From Paraphaeosphaeria minitans (lineage: Eukaryota > Ascomycota > Dothideomycetes > Pleosporales > Didymosphaeriaceae): a stretch of 64,000 bases of DNA. The notes beneath the pieces were generated by a model. The model was not told the origin of the DNA, ran no database searches, and worked only from the letters and a program-made list of their open reading frames with translations. Shown piece after piece: positions 1 through 11,254 of the stretch. The translations under genes and the position numbers were made by a program. Numbering within the stretch: the stretch's first letter is position 1; each line of letters starts with the position of its first letter. The stretch spans positions 3,100,001 through 3,164,000 of the forward strand of contig WJXW01000004.1 in NCBI GenBank assembly GCA_015832175.1, read 5' to 3'.

Positions 1-2051
1 ATCATATCCATGGGATTCGGGACAGCTCCCATCGCGCCGTCGATACTGCTCATGTACGGACTTCGCGGAGGTGACCGAAGACCTCCACTGGAGGCTGGTG
101 GTGTACTGACGCCGCTCGTAACGTCAAGAAGCACTTTAACTTGCACACTTAATCGTCGCAAAGCTTCGCCGATGTCGGTGAAGATACCAGTGAAGAATTC
201 TTCTGCATCGGCTGGATCCATTGCACGAAGATTCCGCGCGAGAATCGAGTTCTTGTCCTGCTGACTATAGCCCCTGCCACCGCGCGTGGAAACGGAGGTC
301 ATGGACTCGGCATCATCGTCTGTAGAACTGGGCAGGTATTTTCGAATCATCAACTTCATTTCGCGCACGATAGCGTCTCGAAAGGTTGCACTAGCCTGGT
401 TAGTAAAGTTGGAACCACCCAGACCAACAAGATCTGCACGTAAATCTGAGCGGAACTGGTTGCTTGTGCTAAGATACGCGGGCAGTGTTGACTTCAACCG
501 TTGATGGTCCCCGCGACCACGTTGCGATGTTGTTGCCCATCTTTCTAGGGTATCGCGGCTGGACGTACGTTTGACGTGTTCACGCAGATCGTTGCGTAGA
601 GTGTCCACGAAACGTTGTTCGAAACCCTTGCCAATGCGAAATCGCAAATGATTTATGCCCTCAGACACACCATCAAGAGCTCGTAAGTTACGAAGGTCAA
701 CAATGCTCGGAGGACACGGTGGTTGAATCCAAGAAGTAGCGGATGAATCGGTTGTGTCGAGGGTACCACAGACCAACCTTTCGATAGCTTCCACGCGAGT
801 CATGGCTGATTCAAGTGCGCCCTTGTCCACGGTCTCATCGCATACAGATAGGCCAGTGATTACAGCTTGCAGCTGACAGGTGGCGTGTGTGAGCTTCCTG
901 AGATTCTCCCGCCGGCGCTTCATGTCTACGATCTTTAGACCGCCAATGGCCATCTGATCGTCCAGCCGCTTCAGATCGCTCCGAACAGTTTTGATCCTCT
1001 CCACAGACTCAGAGGCCTCGGACTGAAGCTCTCTCAGCGAACCGAGAGCCGCAAAGAATGAAGTTGAGGCCGTGGATATTGACGATATAAGGTGCACTTC
1101 CACCGTGTCCATGTACCACGAAAGCTTCTCCTGCAATATCGCATTGGTGGCAAGCGCCTTGCGCCCGGGCGGTTGATGTGCTTCAAACGAACTATTGGCG
1201 TCGTTAAGGTCATCTCCGCTCTTGGTCCGCACCGGTCTGACGACTTCAGATCTTTCGCTAACAATATCGAAGGTGCGAGGGTTTTCCAGGTGGAAGTCCT
1301 CGTCAAAATAAACACTGGGAATGGTGGAGAGTGGCGTAAGGGTGGGTAGCGCGCGTCTCGAGCCACTGGTACGGCGTTTTGGTTTCGGTGAGGAGGAGGG
1401 CGAGAAGGCGGAAGAGGAGAGCTTAGGGGTGGCTGCCGGAGAGTCTGCGCGCATCCCGCGCTCGAGCGCATCAGAGAGTTCGTCCTTCTTGAGCGAATCT
1501 TTTCTTAGTATTGCTTCTGCAACCTCTGCCTCGGCTTTTGCGCGCTGGAACGCTTCGTATAGATTGCCAATTTGCGACAAGTAGGGGTTGAAAGCGGACG
1601 CTTCGACGTGGGGAATGTTTGCTAGGGTTACGGGCGGTATATCTTTGGTCGACGGCGGGCGGTGGCTACCGGACATTGCGGTTTGGGCGGTATGTGGTAG
1701 CATGCCAGTGCGCACAATGGGGGGTTGGAGCAGCGTGGAAATGGCTGTGAATGTCAGCACGGCCACGACCACGATGCTTCAGGTTGCTTCGCACGATGAC
1801 ACGGAGAACATACCATTGCTATTCTGCTGCTCCCTTACCGGCCCCATGCTCCCTTTGAATGCCGTATCCAGTGCTCCTCCCACCGAGTGTATCGAGCTCG
1901 ACGTGGACCCGCGACGTGGCTGATAGCGGGCGCCGCCGGTAGAGTTGGGGCGGTTAGCCCAATCTTGCGGACCGGGCAAGGAGGCCTGGAAGAGGTTCGG
2001 CGACAGCAATTCGAGGCTCTCCTGGGAGGACCGCCGCGGCGAGTACGACAT
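1..2051 (-). CDS. VPS54: Vps54, GARP tethering complex subunit (N-terminal 660 codons, cut by window edge)
   Basis: This is a subunit of the GARP complex, which tethers endosome-derived vesicles at the trans-Golgi network. Exon 1 is 2051-1814. A 69-nt GTATGT...CACAG intron occupies 1813-1745. Exon 2 runs from 1744 without a stop to the window edge, so the C-terminal part is missing here. The N-terminus is Ser/Pro-rich and disordered (MSYSPRRSSQES). The family-typical stretch is around residues 240-290: EKLSWYMDTVEVHLISSIS followed by FFAALGSLRELQSEA, matching the Vps54 N-terminal coiled-coil region. I chose the ATG at 2051; an in-frame ATG at 2105 would add 18 residues. The gene is divergent from MCM5, with 410 bp between the two starts. 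The family call is from recognition of the N-terminal motif, not from a search. Confidence 0.85.
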
Positions 2052-2461
2052 TTTCGGGGCGCAAGTCTGAGGCGCGAGGGTGGCCGAGGCATAGGGAGGG
2101 CACAAAGCGGATTGCCGAGGATCGATCGCTACGACATGCCGAGCCGGGACATCAGAAGCTACAGCACTTATAATACAGGAAATGCGGACAGCAAGAGATA
2201 TGGAAAGCGTAATGTCGCGGAGCGTTGAGCGTATACGGCCAGCCGTTGGGGTGCTTGATGCCTATGGGTTCGATCTGGCCGCAGCGCGGCTTGGCAGGGT
2301 TCACGCCGTGGCTCCTGCCGGTGGGTACCCATGCACTAAGCCCAAACAAGGTTCAATATTGCCTACGCGTTCGTTTTCAGGAGCGCGTGTTCGGCGCGTC
2401 GCCGTGACCCCTCCATCCACATCCCTTCCACAACACCACCACCATACGCACCGCGCACACA
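2052..2461. promoter_or_regulatory. Shared divergent promoter VPS54/MCM5
   Basis: This 410-bp interval separates two head-to-head starts, so both promoters must lie in or beside it. An ACGCGT MluI cell-cycle box is at 2365-2370, 92 bp before the MCM5 ATG. The 60 bp just before MCM5 is rich in C and A (CACCACCACC type), as is common in fungal leaders. No TATA box is evident. Confidence 0.6.
2365..2370 (+). promoter_or_regulatory. MluI cell-cycle box (MCB, ACGCGT)
   Basis: This is an exact palindromic ACGCGT. In yeasts the MBF complex binds this hexamer and drives G1/S genes, including replication genes. Its place before a replicative helicase gene fits, but one hexamer can occur by chance. 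Confidence 0.4.
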
Positions 2462-4679
2462 ATGGCCGACAGACAGACGCCCTACACCATCAGCGTCTTC
2501 CCCAGCGAGGGTGACGGCGATCATGGCGATGCTGCCCCCAGTCGGATGCAGCAGCGCCTGGTCGACTTTATCATGGAATTTCACCTCGACAACGTCTTTA
2601 TTTACAGGTACTTGCACAAAGCGAAAGGCGCTACAGGCAATTGCTTACACTGCCCCAAGAGACCAGATCCGCGAGAATGTCCTTATCAAGCAATACTACT
2701 GCGACGTCGATGTTGCACACCTCGTCTCGTTCGACGAGGAGTTGGCCCACAAGCTCTCACAGGACCCTGCCGAGATTATTCCTCTGTTCGAGGCCGCTCT
2801 CAAGTCATGCACACAGCGCATCGTGTACCCCTCGCAACGAACCATCAAGCTGCCCGAGCACCAACTGCTCCTCCACTCGTCCGCCTCGGAGCTTTCCATC
2901 CGTGACCTGACCGCCACATCCGTCTCGCGCCTTGTGCGCATACCGGGCATCATCATTGGCGCCTCCACCCTCTCCTCCAAATCCACCACACTCGCCATCC
3001 GCTGTCGGAACTGTCAACACGAAGAAACCCTACCCGTGTCCGGCGGCTTCTCGGCCGTCTCTCTTCCCCGCACATGCAGCCGCCAGCGTGGACCAAATGA
3101 CGATAAATGCCCTCTCGACCCATACTATGTCATGCACGAGCGCTGCCAGTTCATCGACCAGCAGGTTCTCAAGATGCAAGAAGCTCCTGACCAGGTACCG
3201 GTCGGTGAACTACCGCGTCACATTATGGTCTCGGCCGACCGATATCTGGCCAACCGCGTTGTTCCTGGGACAAGGTGCACCGTCATGGGCGTCTACTCAA
3301 TCTACCAACAGAAAGGCTCTAAGAGGTCACAGAATGCCGCTGTAGCCATCCGGAACCCGTATATCCGCGCTGTAGGCATACACGCTGATGTCGACCACAC
3401 CGCGAAGGGCAGTTTGACCTTCACCGAGGAGGAAGAGCAGGAATTTCTAGAGTTGAGCCGAAGACGGGACATTTACGAAGTATTCGCCAGCTGCATCGCG
3501 CCGTCCATCTACGGAAACAAGGACATCAAGAAGGCTATTGCATGCCTTTTAATGGGAGGCTCCAAGAAGATTCTACCAGATGGCATGAAGCTCCGTGGCG
3601 ATATCAACGTTCTCCTGCTCGGTGACCCTGGTACAGCCAAGTCCCAGCTGTTGAAGTTCGTGGAAAAGGCTTCGCCCATCGCCGTCTATACCTCCGGAAA
3701 AGGTTCGTCAGCAGCTGGTCTGACTGCCTCAGTCCAACGGGACCACAACACGCGAGAATTCTATCTAGAGGGAGGTGCTATGGTTCTCGCTGACGGAGGT
3801 GTTGTGTGTATTGATGAGTTTGATAAAATGCGGGACGAAGATCGTGTCGCCATCCACGAGGCTATGGAGCAGCAGACCATCTCCATCGCCAAAGCAGGTA
3901 TCACCACGATTCTCAACTCACGAACGTCCGTTCTTGCCGCCGCCAATCCTATCTTCGGACGTTACGATGACATGAAAACGCCAGGCGAAAATATCGACTT
4001 CCAAACCACCATCTTGTCACGTTTTGACATGATCTTCATTGTCAGGGACGAGCACGACCGCGCTCGCGACGAGCGAATAGCGAAGCACGTCATGGGTCTC
4101 GCCATGGGAGGCCGCGGGACAGAAGAGGTAGTAGAGTCGGAAATTCCCATCGAAAAGATGAAGCGGTACATCTCGTATTGCCGCCAAAAGTGTGCCCCAA
4201 GACTATCGCCTGAGGCCGCCGAGAAGCTGAGTTCTCACTTCGTCAGCATCAGGCGACAGGTCCATGCCTCTGAAATGAACGCCAACCAACGCTCTTCGAT
4301 TCCTATCACTGTACGTCAGTTGGAAGCCATCATCCGTATAACAGAATCTTTGGCTAAGCTCTCGCTGTCCCCCGTTGCCAACGAGTCCCATGTCGACGAG
4401 GCAATCCGTCTGTTCTTGGCTTCCACTATGGATGCCGTGAACCAAGGAGAGGGCCAAGCATCCAAAGAGCTCATGGACGAGGTGAACAAAGTTGAGGAAG
4501 AATTGCGACGGCGCATGCCGATTGGATGGCAGGTCAATCTTTCAACATTGAAACGCGAGATGTGCGACGGAAAGGGCTACTCGGAGCAAGCCTTAGGCCG
4601 TGCTCTGCATGTGATGGCCGCGAGGGAGACGATACAATGGAGGCATGGCCAGAGTGCTGTGTACCGATCTAATATCTAG
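2462..4679 (+). CDS. MCM5: MCM5, subunit of the MCM2-7 replicative helicase
   Basis: MCM5 is one of six AAA+ subunits of the ring helicase that unwinds DNA at replication origins and forks. Exon 1 is 2462-2607 and ends in ...DNVFIYR. A 52-nt intron spans 2608-2659 (GTACTT...CCAAG). Exon 2, 2660-4679, resumes with [17 protein letters not shown]. The joined protein has 721 residues, the usual MCM5 length. A zinc-finger region (CRNC...C...KCP) lies near residues 170-205. Walker A is GDPGTAKSQ at about 369, Walker B is CIDEFDKM at about 432, and the arginine finger SRFD is at about 501. A winged-helix C-terminus follows. An ATG at 2511 opens a slightly longer apparent frame, but it reads through the intron and loses the conserved N-terminus. 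All catalytic motifs look intact. Confidence 0.96.
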
Positions 4680-5372
4680 CCGGTGGAGGTGACACTCGGA
4701 TGGCGTTGGGGTATGGGACGGCTCGTTCTGAATATGAGACTACGATGGTGGAGGCAGATGTGAGTTGAGTCGAGCAAAGATACCTCCGCGCATGCTTTAT
4801 GTTCAATGCACTGGCGTTTCTGGCTGCTGATCGACATGTAGCGCTTCTTGTCCATATACGAATACATTTTGCTGTGCTCCAAATGTCCCAACCACTTCAT
4901 CTGTTCCTAACTACGGAGTGCATGTTTCGCCGGTCCGGTTTGATACAAAACCGGTCCATAGGAATTTACTGATTCTGCGCGTAGTACCTGAACACGGCGA
5001 TCACAAAGTGGGCGTGTCATTGTGAACAGCGTGCTTTTGCTATCTGTCGCGTTGTGATCAAAATGTGTTTTGTATCAACATTGTGCAGACACAAGACGCG
5101 GAATATCGGATCCCTTAAATTGTACCCCTTCCCTCATATGATTTCACTCAGCCGAAACAAGGTCATCACACCTGTGAACGAAGAATACCATAGCGTAAAG
5201 GTCCGCCCATAATCTCCCCCCTTTAAAGCAACCTCTTTCGTGTAAAAATCAATGACTCAACCTTTCGGCTGGACTCAGAAAGGAATGAACAACACGATAT
5301 TGAAGTGGCACGCACGTGATCAGGCGGCCCGTGGAGCTGCTACAGTCTTGAAGGTACCTGCAGTCCCTCGCG
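4680..5372. other. Intergenic, MCM5 3' flank and promoter of the next gene
   Basis: No coding frame I can support. It holds the MCM5 3' UTR and, in its last 300 bases, the presumed promoter of the 5373 gene. No clear TATA box. Confidence 0.6.
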
Positions 5373-6797
5373 ATGGTGGCTACAGCGTCGGTCTCCCGGG
5401 GGGGGGGCACCGAACCATTTCCTGATTTCTCCTCGAGTCAGGCTCTCGCGCGCGATCTCTGTCTACAAGAGACCGGATCGATCGAGACGACTCGGCAGTT
5501 GTTCACTCGGAACCATATCGGCATCAAGGATACCACGCGCTTGCTCACCCACGCTGTAAGCGCTCGTATGGAAGCCTGGCTTGACGACGTTGTCGCCGAC
5601 CAGCCATTGAACGAATTCCTTTATTTTGATGCGACCAACACCGTCGATGGCGAAGGGCTGCAGTCTCTTAGCTTCTTCAGCGGCGCCACGCTGGCCCCCG
5701 AGAAGCTCGTCGTCGCTTCTGCCGTGTTCTGCCTCCCGAATGGGGAGTTCCTCTATGATCGAGAGGCGATTCAAGCTTTCCTCTATCACGATCCAAAGGG
5801 CGTGTTTTATTGGGGTCCAGAAGTCAAATCTCTGCCGCAGGCGGCGAGTTTGAACGATCTCTTTTTGTCATTGCCTTCGTACACATCTACAGAGGGTGGA
5901 CAGGAGAACTGCTTTTCATTCGAGTACGAGATTGAGGATTCCTCTCAGGCTGTTATAGAGGTGCAGGACGACTACTGCTGCGATAATGAGGACGAAGGTG
6001 AAGATAAGGATGACCAGACCGAGTCTGAGGCGTCGTTCGGTTGTGTCACTGCCGCCGTACATGACAAGGCCCTGGTAGAGGAGACACCGAACTATGTCAA
6101 CAAGAAGAAGGGTCCTCCCCCCGCGATCTGGATCCCAAACTCTCTCCAACATGCGCTGCCTATCCGTATCGTACGCCCCCTGAAGTCCTTCCAGCGTCCC
6201 GTCCCTCGCAAGGACAATGCCACCGGCCTCCATGCCATGCGCGCCAACATGCGCGACGCCCAAATTATCTGGCCCACCTACCCCAAAAACTTCGGCGACA
6301 TCCAGCACCTCCTAGCACCTCGCATGCTCGCTCGACCGCCACGCCCCGGCCCCGGGATGCTTCAGGCCGTACACCCAGAAGTGAAGGCCCAGTGGGAGAC
6401 GTCTAAGCCGCTCTATTTGGCATGTATCTCAAAGTGCCCGGATCCCCAGCCCGCAATGCACTTCCCTTTCGAGCGTTCGCCTGATTACCTCCACTCTTTT
6501 GATCTACTTCGTCTTCCTAGCACCACTGCCTCGCCATCAATCCACTCATTCGTTCTAGAACTCGTACCTGCGCCCTTGCGCATCGACTCAAAGGGCGTCT
6601 GGCCTCGTCCCGGGTCGCACACCATCCGGTCTGTAGATCCGAACATTCGGGCGCAGTGGAGGGCCGTTCTCCCTAAGCTTAAAAATGCAGGTGAACTTGA
6701 AGAGCGCAAGGCGCGGACGTCGCTGGTGCTCAAGCCGTTGAGGTTATTGCGCAAGATGCTGCAGGCGGCGACGCGGAAGAGTGGGTGGGTGTTTTGA
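5373..6797 (+). CDS. Orphan acidic protein with an internal duplicated motif
   Basis: A single-exon frame of 474 residues, which I do not recognise. The N-terminal half (about 40-165) looks folded: LFTRNHIGIKDTTRLL, then QPLNEFLYFDATNT and LSFFSGATLAPEKL. Residues about 185-225 are strongly acidic with Asp/Glu runs. The C-terminal half is Pro/Arg-rich and contains an 18-residue motif twice, near residues 323-340 and 410-427, with the common pattern RPG-x6-V-[HD]-P-x-[VI]-[KR]-A-Q-W. There is no signal peptide or membrane span. A run of ten G (5398-5407) lies 25 bases after the ATG and encodes three glycines; a one-base slip there would destroy this start. The next in-frame ATG (about 5569, MEAWLDDVV) is the fallback. 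The length and sustained frame support a real gene; the function is unknown. Confidence 0.72.
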   Translation: MVATASVSRGGGTEPFPDFSSSQALARDLCLQETGSIETTRQLFTRNHIGIKDTTRLLTHAVSARMEAWLDDVVADQPLNEFLYFDATNTVDGEGLQSLSFFSGATLAPEKLVVASAVFCLPNGEFLYDREAIQAFLYHDPKGVFYWGPEVKSLPQAASLNDLFLSLPSYTSTEGGQENCFSFEYEIEDSSQAVIEVQDDYCCDNEDEGEDKDDQTESEASFGCVTAAVHDKALVEETPNYVNKKKGPPPAIWIPNSLQHALPIRIVRPLKSFQRPVPRKDNATGLHAMRANMRDAQIIWPTYPKNFGDIQHLLAPRMLARPPRPGPGMLQAVHPEVKAQWETSKPLYLACISKCPDPQPAMHFPFERSPDYLHSFDLLRLPSTTASPSIHSFVLELVPAPLRIDSKGVWPRPGSHTIRSVDPNIRAQWRAVLPKLKNAGELEERKARTSLVLKPLRLLRKMLQAATRKSGWVF

Positions 6798-7677
6798 GCC
6801 CTTTGATCTCGGTCATTAGGACTTTGAGATTGGGGTCCATCGTGTGACTGATGAAAACGTACGGAGATTTGCAGGTGTAGATGAGTGTTGAGTTCTGTGT
6901 TCCACTTGCGGCACTTTGCGCGAATCAGAGTACGTGTCTCAGCTAGAGACATGGTGGAGAAACACGAGCGGGATGTAGGCCTGGTGCTTGCTGTACGTGG
7001 CTTGTTCTAACGAGCTGCCGACTTTCAGGAGGTTGAGAACATCTTGGATGTGATTCCGAACGCATATTGATCGACTGGTCATCGATGTTCTATATAAATC
7101 CTCTCGCAGTAATCACACAGCGTAGCGCTTATAAATTAAGTCCCATATAATATAAGATATACTTTTATATGTTCAATTACAATATTCAATTAATATTCTG
7201 TTTGTACTGGACCGTCTTAGTGAAACCTCCGGTCGATGATGTAACAGAATCTAGTGCATAGACAAAGTCTGGTGCAAAGTGAATTCTCTTCTAGGCGTGC
7301 GTTGCAAGTTCAAGTTCTTGATTAGCGTTTCAAGTGTCATTCTAATCGAATAAGAGCTTTTGTGAAGGCGCCAAAGTGATAGATACCTAGTACGAAGAGT
7401 ATTTGAACCTTGCGATGTCCATCCATGATGCGTTGGGGCAGGGCCCGCAATATGATTGTATGTGGGATAAATCCATTGACTTGTTACCAGAGCATTGGCG
7501 AAGAACCATCGCGCACAAAACAGAAGAAGAAGGGGAAGGTAGCAAAGACCGGGCGGTACCGATGATCGGCTACGCTACCTCTCTCAGGCTAGCCTAGCCG
7601 ACGAACACACTTGTAGCCATGAGCTTGCCTATCTACCCCATCACCCAGATTCAGAACCCCAGAAAAACGTACACAAA
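6798..7677. other. Intergenic with an AT-rich block
   Basis: No gene is supported. Bases about 7125-7200 are unusually AT-rich for this window (ATATAATATAAG, TTAATATT) and a TATATAAA lies at 7091-7098, more than 570 bp from the next start. A 64-codon frame at 7403-7597 has no recognisable features and I do not call it. Confidence 0.5.
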
Positions 7678-8763
7678 ATGTCTTCAAAGTCCGCAGTCAT
7701 ATCCGTCATCGGCTCTCTCAATGTCGACCTCGTCACCCGCACGCCCCGCGTGCCCGTTGCAGGCGAGACCCTAACAACCGAGTCTTTCGATATAGGGTTC
7801 GGTGGAAAGGGCGCCAACCAGGCTGTCGCCTGTGCACGACTCTCGCGAACGCAGAAGCAGGCAGCGAGCGGCGAAGCGTCCGATGTCCAAGTGCGGATGG
7901 TGGGTGCTGTGGGAGATGACGAGTTTCACGAGGGTTTCTTGAAGAGTTTGCAGGCCGATGGGCTGGGCACGAAGGGTGTCAAGATTTTGAAGGGGAAGAA
8001 GACGGGCGTCGCGGTCATTATCGTGGAGACTGGAACGGGAGAGAACCGTATTATGTTCTGTCCGGGGGCGAATTATGATGTGCAAGTGGAGGATTTGGTC
8101 GACGATGATGCTGCGGTGGTTTTGTTCCAGTTAGAATTGCCGTTGGAAGTTGTAAGTCGAAGGACAGTTCGAGACGTGCTTACGAAGATGTTTTGCGCTG
8201 ACAATGACTAGGTTCTACACAACATGAAGGTGGCACGTGGGAAGGGTGCGGAGACGATCATCAACCCTGCACCGGCTATTCCTCTTCCAGACGAGGCATA
8301 CAGTGGACTTAGCCATCTAATTGTAAACGAGACGGAGGCTTCTATACTATCTGGCATTGAGAGGCCAACGTCATGGGATGAAGTCGCGTCTGTCTTCGTT
8401 CAGAAAGGAGTGAAGAATGTGATCATCACCCTTGGGGGAGAGGTATGTGTGACTTTACTATATTGTAGCATCGCTAACATTATGCAGGGTGTCTACTATA
8501 GAACCGACAAGCAACATGCGCAATCACAGCCCGGAAAGATTGTACCAGCTAGAAAAGTACAAGTCATTGATACCACAGCAGCTGGCGACACTTTCGTGGG
8601 CGCCTATTCAGTTGCTGTCGCAAGATGGAAATCTTCCTCTGAGACTGCCGAATTCGATCTCGACTCCGCGATAAAACATGCTAATTTGGCTGCTTCATTG
8701 ACGGTTCAAAAAGCGGGTGCGCAGTCTTCTATTCCTTGGGTTGATCAGGTACCGTCCTTATAG
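7678..8763 (+). CDS. RBK1: Ribokinase (PfkB family)
   Basis: Phosphorylates D-ribose at O5 using ATP, feeding ribose from nucleoside salvage into the pentose phosphate pathway; cytosolic. Exons are 7678-8151, 8212-8442 and 8488-8763, giving 326 residues, the usual ribokinase length. Intron 1 (60 nt, GTAAGT...ACTAG) and intron 2 (45 nt, GTATGT...TGCAG, branch site GCTAAC) both restore the conserved frame. The N-terminal PfkB signature GFGGKGANQA is near residue 40. The C-terminal signature DTTAAGDTFVGA near residue 262 carries the catalytic Asp and the anion hole. GSLNVDLV at the start is the sugar-binding strand. Intron 2 has no stop codon and is 15 codons long, so an unspliced transcript would encode a version 15 residues longer. 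Confidence 0.94.
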
Positions 8764-10069
8764 TCGACTCGCAGTCAATAGGACGAGAAATTGAGCTAGC
8801 AGCAACTGAAGAATGCTAAAACAATAAAAATACCTACCTCCGGCTCAAGACACCTGGTAAATACCATGCAACGATGCACTGCCACTAGTGGTTTCGAGCA
8901 TAAGCAGACTAGCGGTACTTACCCCAGATCAACCCACGGACATCAATTTCCTCAGTCCTTCCCAAACATCCCCGCAAACGTGCCACCCTCCTGTTCTCGT
9001 CGTTCAAAAAAGTTTGAGTACACAAGCAGGACCCACCGCTCCTGCAGCCAAGCAGAATATGTTGCTAGTAATTCACCCTGCGGTTCATTACCCGATGCTT
9101 CTCTCCACGGAACCGGAGATCGATGCAACGATAACTTGAACAGGCAGGGAATAGATAAAGGTAGGCTTTCAAGGAAATAGGGTCCTTTTACTCAAGCACG
9201 AAAGAGGCACACTTGGTATTATCCGAGATTTTTATAGCAGTTGCTCTTCGCTATATCATAAGCGTCCCAACACATTCAGCGGTAAAATTTTCATACACCA
9301 ACCCCAATTCGATTATGTCGCACCAAACTGGCACAGGAGGTCAGGCGTGTTCGGAGAAAACCTAGTTCAATGAAGTCGAAGCCTTCGAGGAAGAGATCGG
9401 TGTCACTACTAATCAGGACATAAATTGCCACATGAATAAAGCTACGCTCTCCAATACGCAAAAGAAACTACAAGCAAAGGTCCTCCGTAAAGCTTCAGAT
9501 GCACATTCTAATCAGGCGTCCCTATAGCACTACGTCAAGGTTTTTGGTACTGCGCCGCTTATACTGGGAGAAGAGAGTTATTAGTACTCTCAAAGTGTAC
9601 AGGAGGCACATAATGTACAATCAGAATGCGTGGTTGATCGTCCCGTTAGACCCAAAAACAATGCAGCTTACAAACCTTCGGAGCAGTACATACCCAGTAC
9701 CTACCAGAGACTTATCGGAGAGAAACAAGAGTTCTTGTGGGTTCAGGAAGTACCTAGAAAGTATAATTCGCACAAACCATAGGTTATGCTCAGCTTAAAG
9801 CAGAGCGATTATCATAAAGTATCAGTGTATCAAATTTGTAGCTTGCTGTATATATAATCGCTTTGTATTCGATCTTGACGATTGCATGGAAGACCACTAC
9901 ACTTTCGTAGCACTAGCCCAAGATTGGCCGGTGGGCAGCGCTTCACAAACGTATGCTTACTCAGAAAAAACACTCCTCCGCCCCAATCATCCGCATATTA
10001 CACTTTAAAAGCATCAAGCTTTACCAATTCCACTTGTTCAGATAAGCTTCTTTCGTTCCCTTTACCACC
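8764..10069. other. Intergenic, no supported gene
   Basis: About 1.3 kb without a convincing frame. A 104-codon frame at 8866-9180 and a 99-codon frame at 9499-9798 lack family features and have atypical composition. A TATATATAA at 9849-9857 could be the TATA element of the aldo-keto reductase, 213 bp upstream of its ATG. Confidence 0.5.
9849..9857 (+). promoter_or_regulatory. Possible TATA box of the aldo-keto reductase gene
   Basis: The sequence is TATATATAA. It is the strongest TATA match in the upstream region, at a distance compatible with a long fungal 5' leader. Confidence 0.3.
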
Positions 10070-11254
10070 ATGTCACCTAAGCTTAAATTCAGCACTAGCA
10101 GCCTCGGCATGGCGCCGGGTTCCTTTCAAGACACTGGTTCTGTCCGCCCGCTCGTGTCCACACTAAAAGAGCTTGGAATAAACCATCTCGATACCGTAGC
10201 TCGATACCCGCCACCCAGCCCTGGACTGGCGGAGGAGTTGGTTGGAGAGACGGCTACTGGGTTTATAGTCGATACGAAATTGTTTACGGACCTACGAACG
10301 GATGGGAGTGGAGATTTGGGCAAAGAAAAGATGGAAAAGAGCTTTAGTGAGAGCTTGGATAGGCTGAAAAGAGAAAGGGTATGCTCAATAATGCTATTTA
10401 GCGAAATTCGAGGCCAGCTGATCACGTGCGGTTTGCTGAATTGCTGCAATTCTTTCGAGGTGGTCCTATTAACTGAGATTGAAAGCAGGTCAATATCCTT
10501 TATTCTCATCGTGCAGATCCGGCTACACCTCTCAAAGAGCAAGTCCAGAACTTCACCGAGCAGATAAGACAAGGATACTGCAAACATGTAAGCCAACCAG
10601 CCTGATCTCATAAACATACAGGAAGTGGCTGACTTAGCCGTCAGTGGGGCGTGTCAAACATACCACCCAGCGTACTCGAAGAGATGCTCAAGATCTGCGA
10701 CGAAAATGGATGGCAGAAACCGCGGTATTATCAAGGAAGCTACAGCCTCATCACAAGGGGTATAGAAACAAAGCTCCTACCAATATTTCGCTCCGCGGGC
10801 ATGCATTTCAACAGTTACCAGTGCGTTTCATGCTCCCCCATGCAGATTAAGTACCTAGTGGATGGCTAATCGAATCGAAAGACCTCTCGCCGCCGGCTTT
10901 CTGACTGGAAAATTCGCAAACAATGACTACACCGGGACGCGCTTTGACCCAGCTTCACCTGTGGGAAACGTGATGCAGAAGATGTTTTCTGGCGACCAAC
11001 TGATGATGGCTGTGAAGAAATTTGACGCTGCCGTTCAAGAAAAAGGGTTAACATCTCCGGAGGTAGCTATACGGTGGCTGATGCATCATTCCGTGCTCGA
11101 TGATGAGGATGGAATCGTCCTGGGCGCGAGCCGGATTGTACAGGTCTACGCAACTGTTGCATTGACTAAGAAGGGGCCTTTGGAAGACGAAGTTCTGGCT
11201 TTGGCGGAAGAGTTATGGCAGGATGTCAAGAGTTTGAGAGGAGAAATCTTTTAG
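10070..11254 (+). CDS. Aldo-keto reductase (AKR7/aflatoxin-aldehyde-reductase-like)
   Basis: An NADPH-dependent carbonyl reductase. The substrate is not deducible; the AKR7 type reduces aldehydes and dialdehydes. Four exons: 10070-10378, 10489-10587, 10645-10820 and 10882-11254; 318 residues. Joins give GYCKHWGVSNIPPS across intron 2 and FNSYQPLAAGFLTGK across intron 3, both family-typical. The catalytic tetrad appears present: Asp in HLDTVARY, Tyr in RYPPPSP, Lys in VDTKLF, His in LYSHRADP. The C-terminal GIVLGASRIVQV corresponds to the cofactor-binding segment. The position usually filled by Ser in YSPLAGG is Gln here. The AKR7 subgroup is inferred from overall layout; the AKR family itself is clear. 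Intron 3 ends in AAAG and is the least certain join. Confidence 0.87.

Noticed and set aside
2511..2660. Alternative MCM5 start at 2511 giving one 722-codon frame
   Set aside because: It reads through the intron in another frame and loses the conserved [15 protein letters not shown] join.
7125..7200. AT-rich block as a trace of RIP-mutated transposon
   Set aside because: Only about 75 bp, with no terminal repeats and no transposase remnant; too short to claim.
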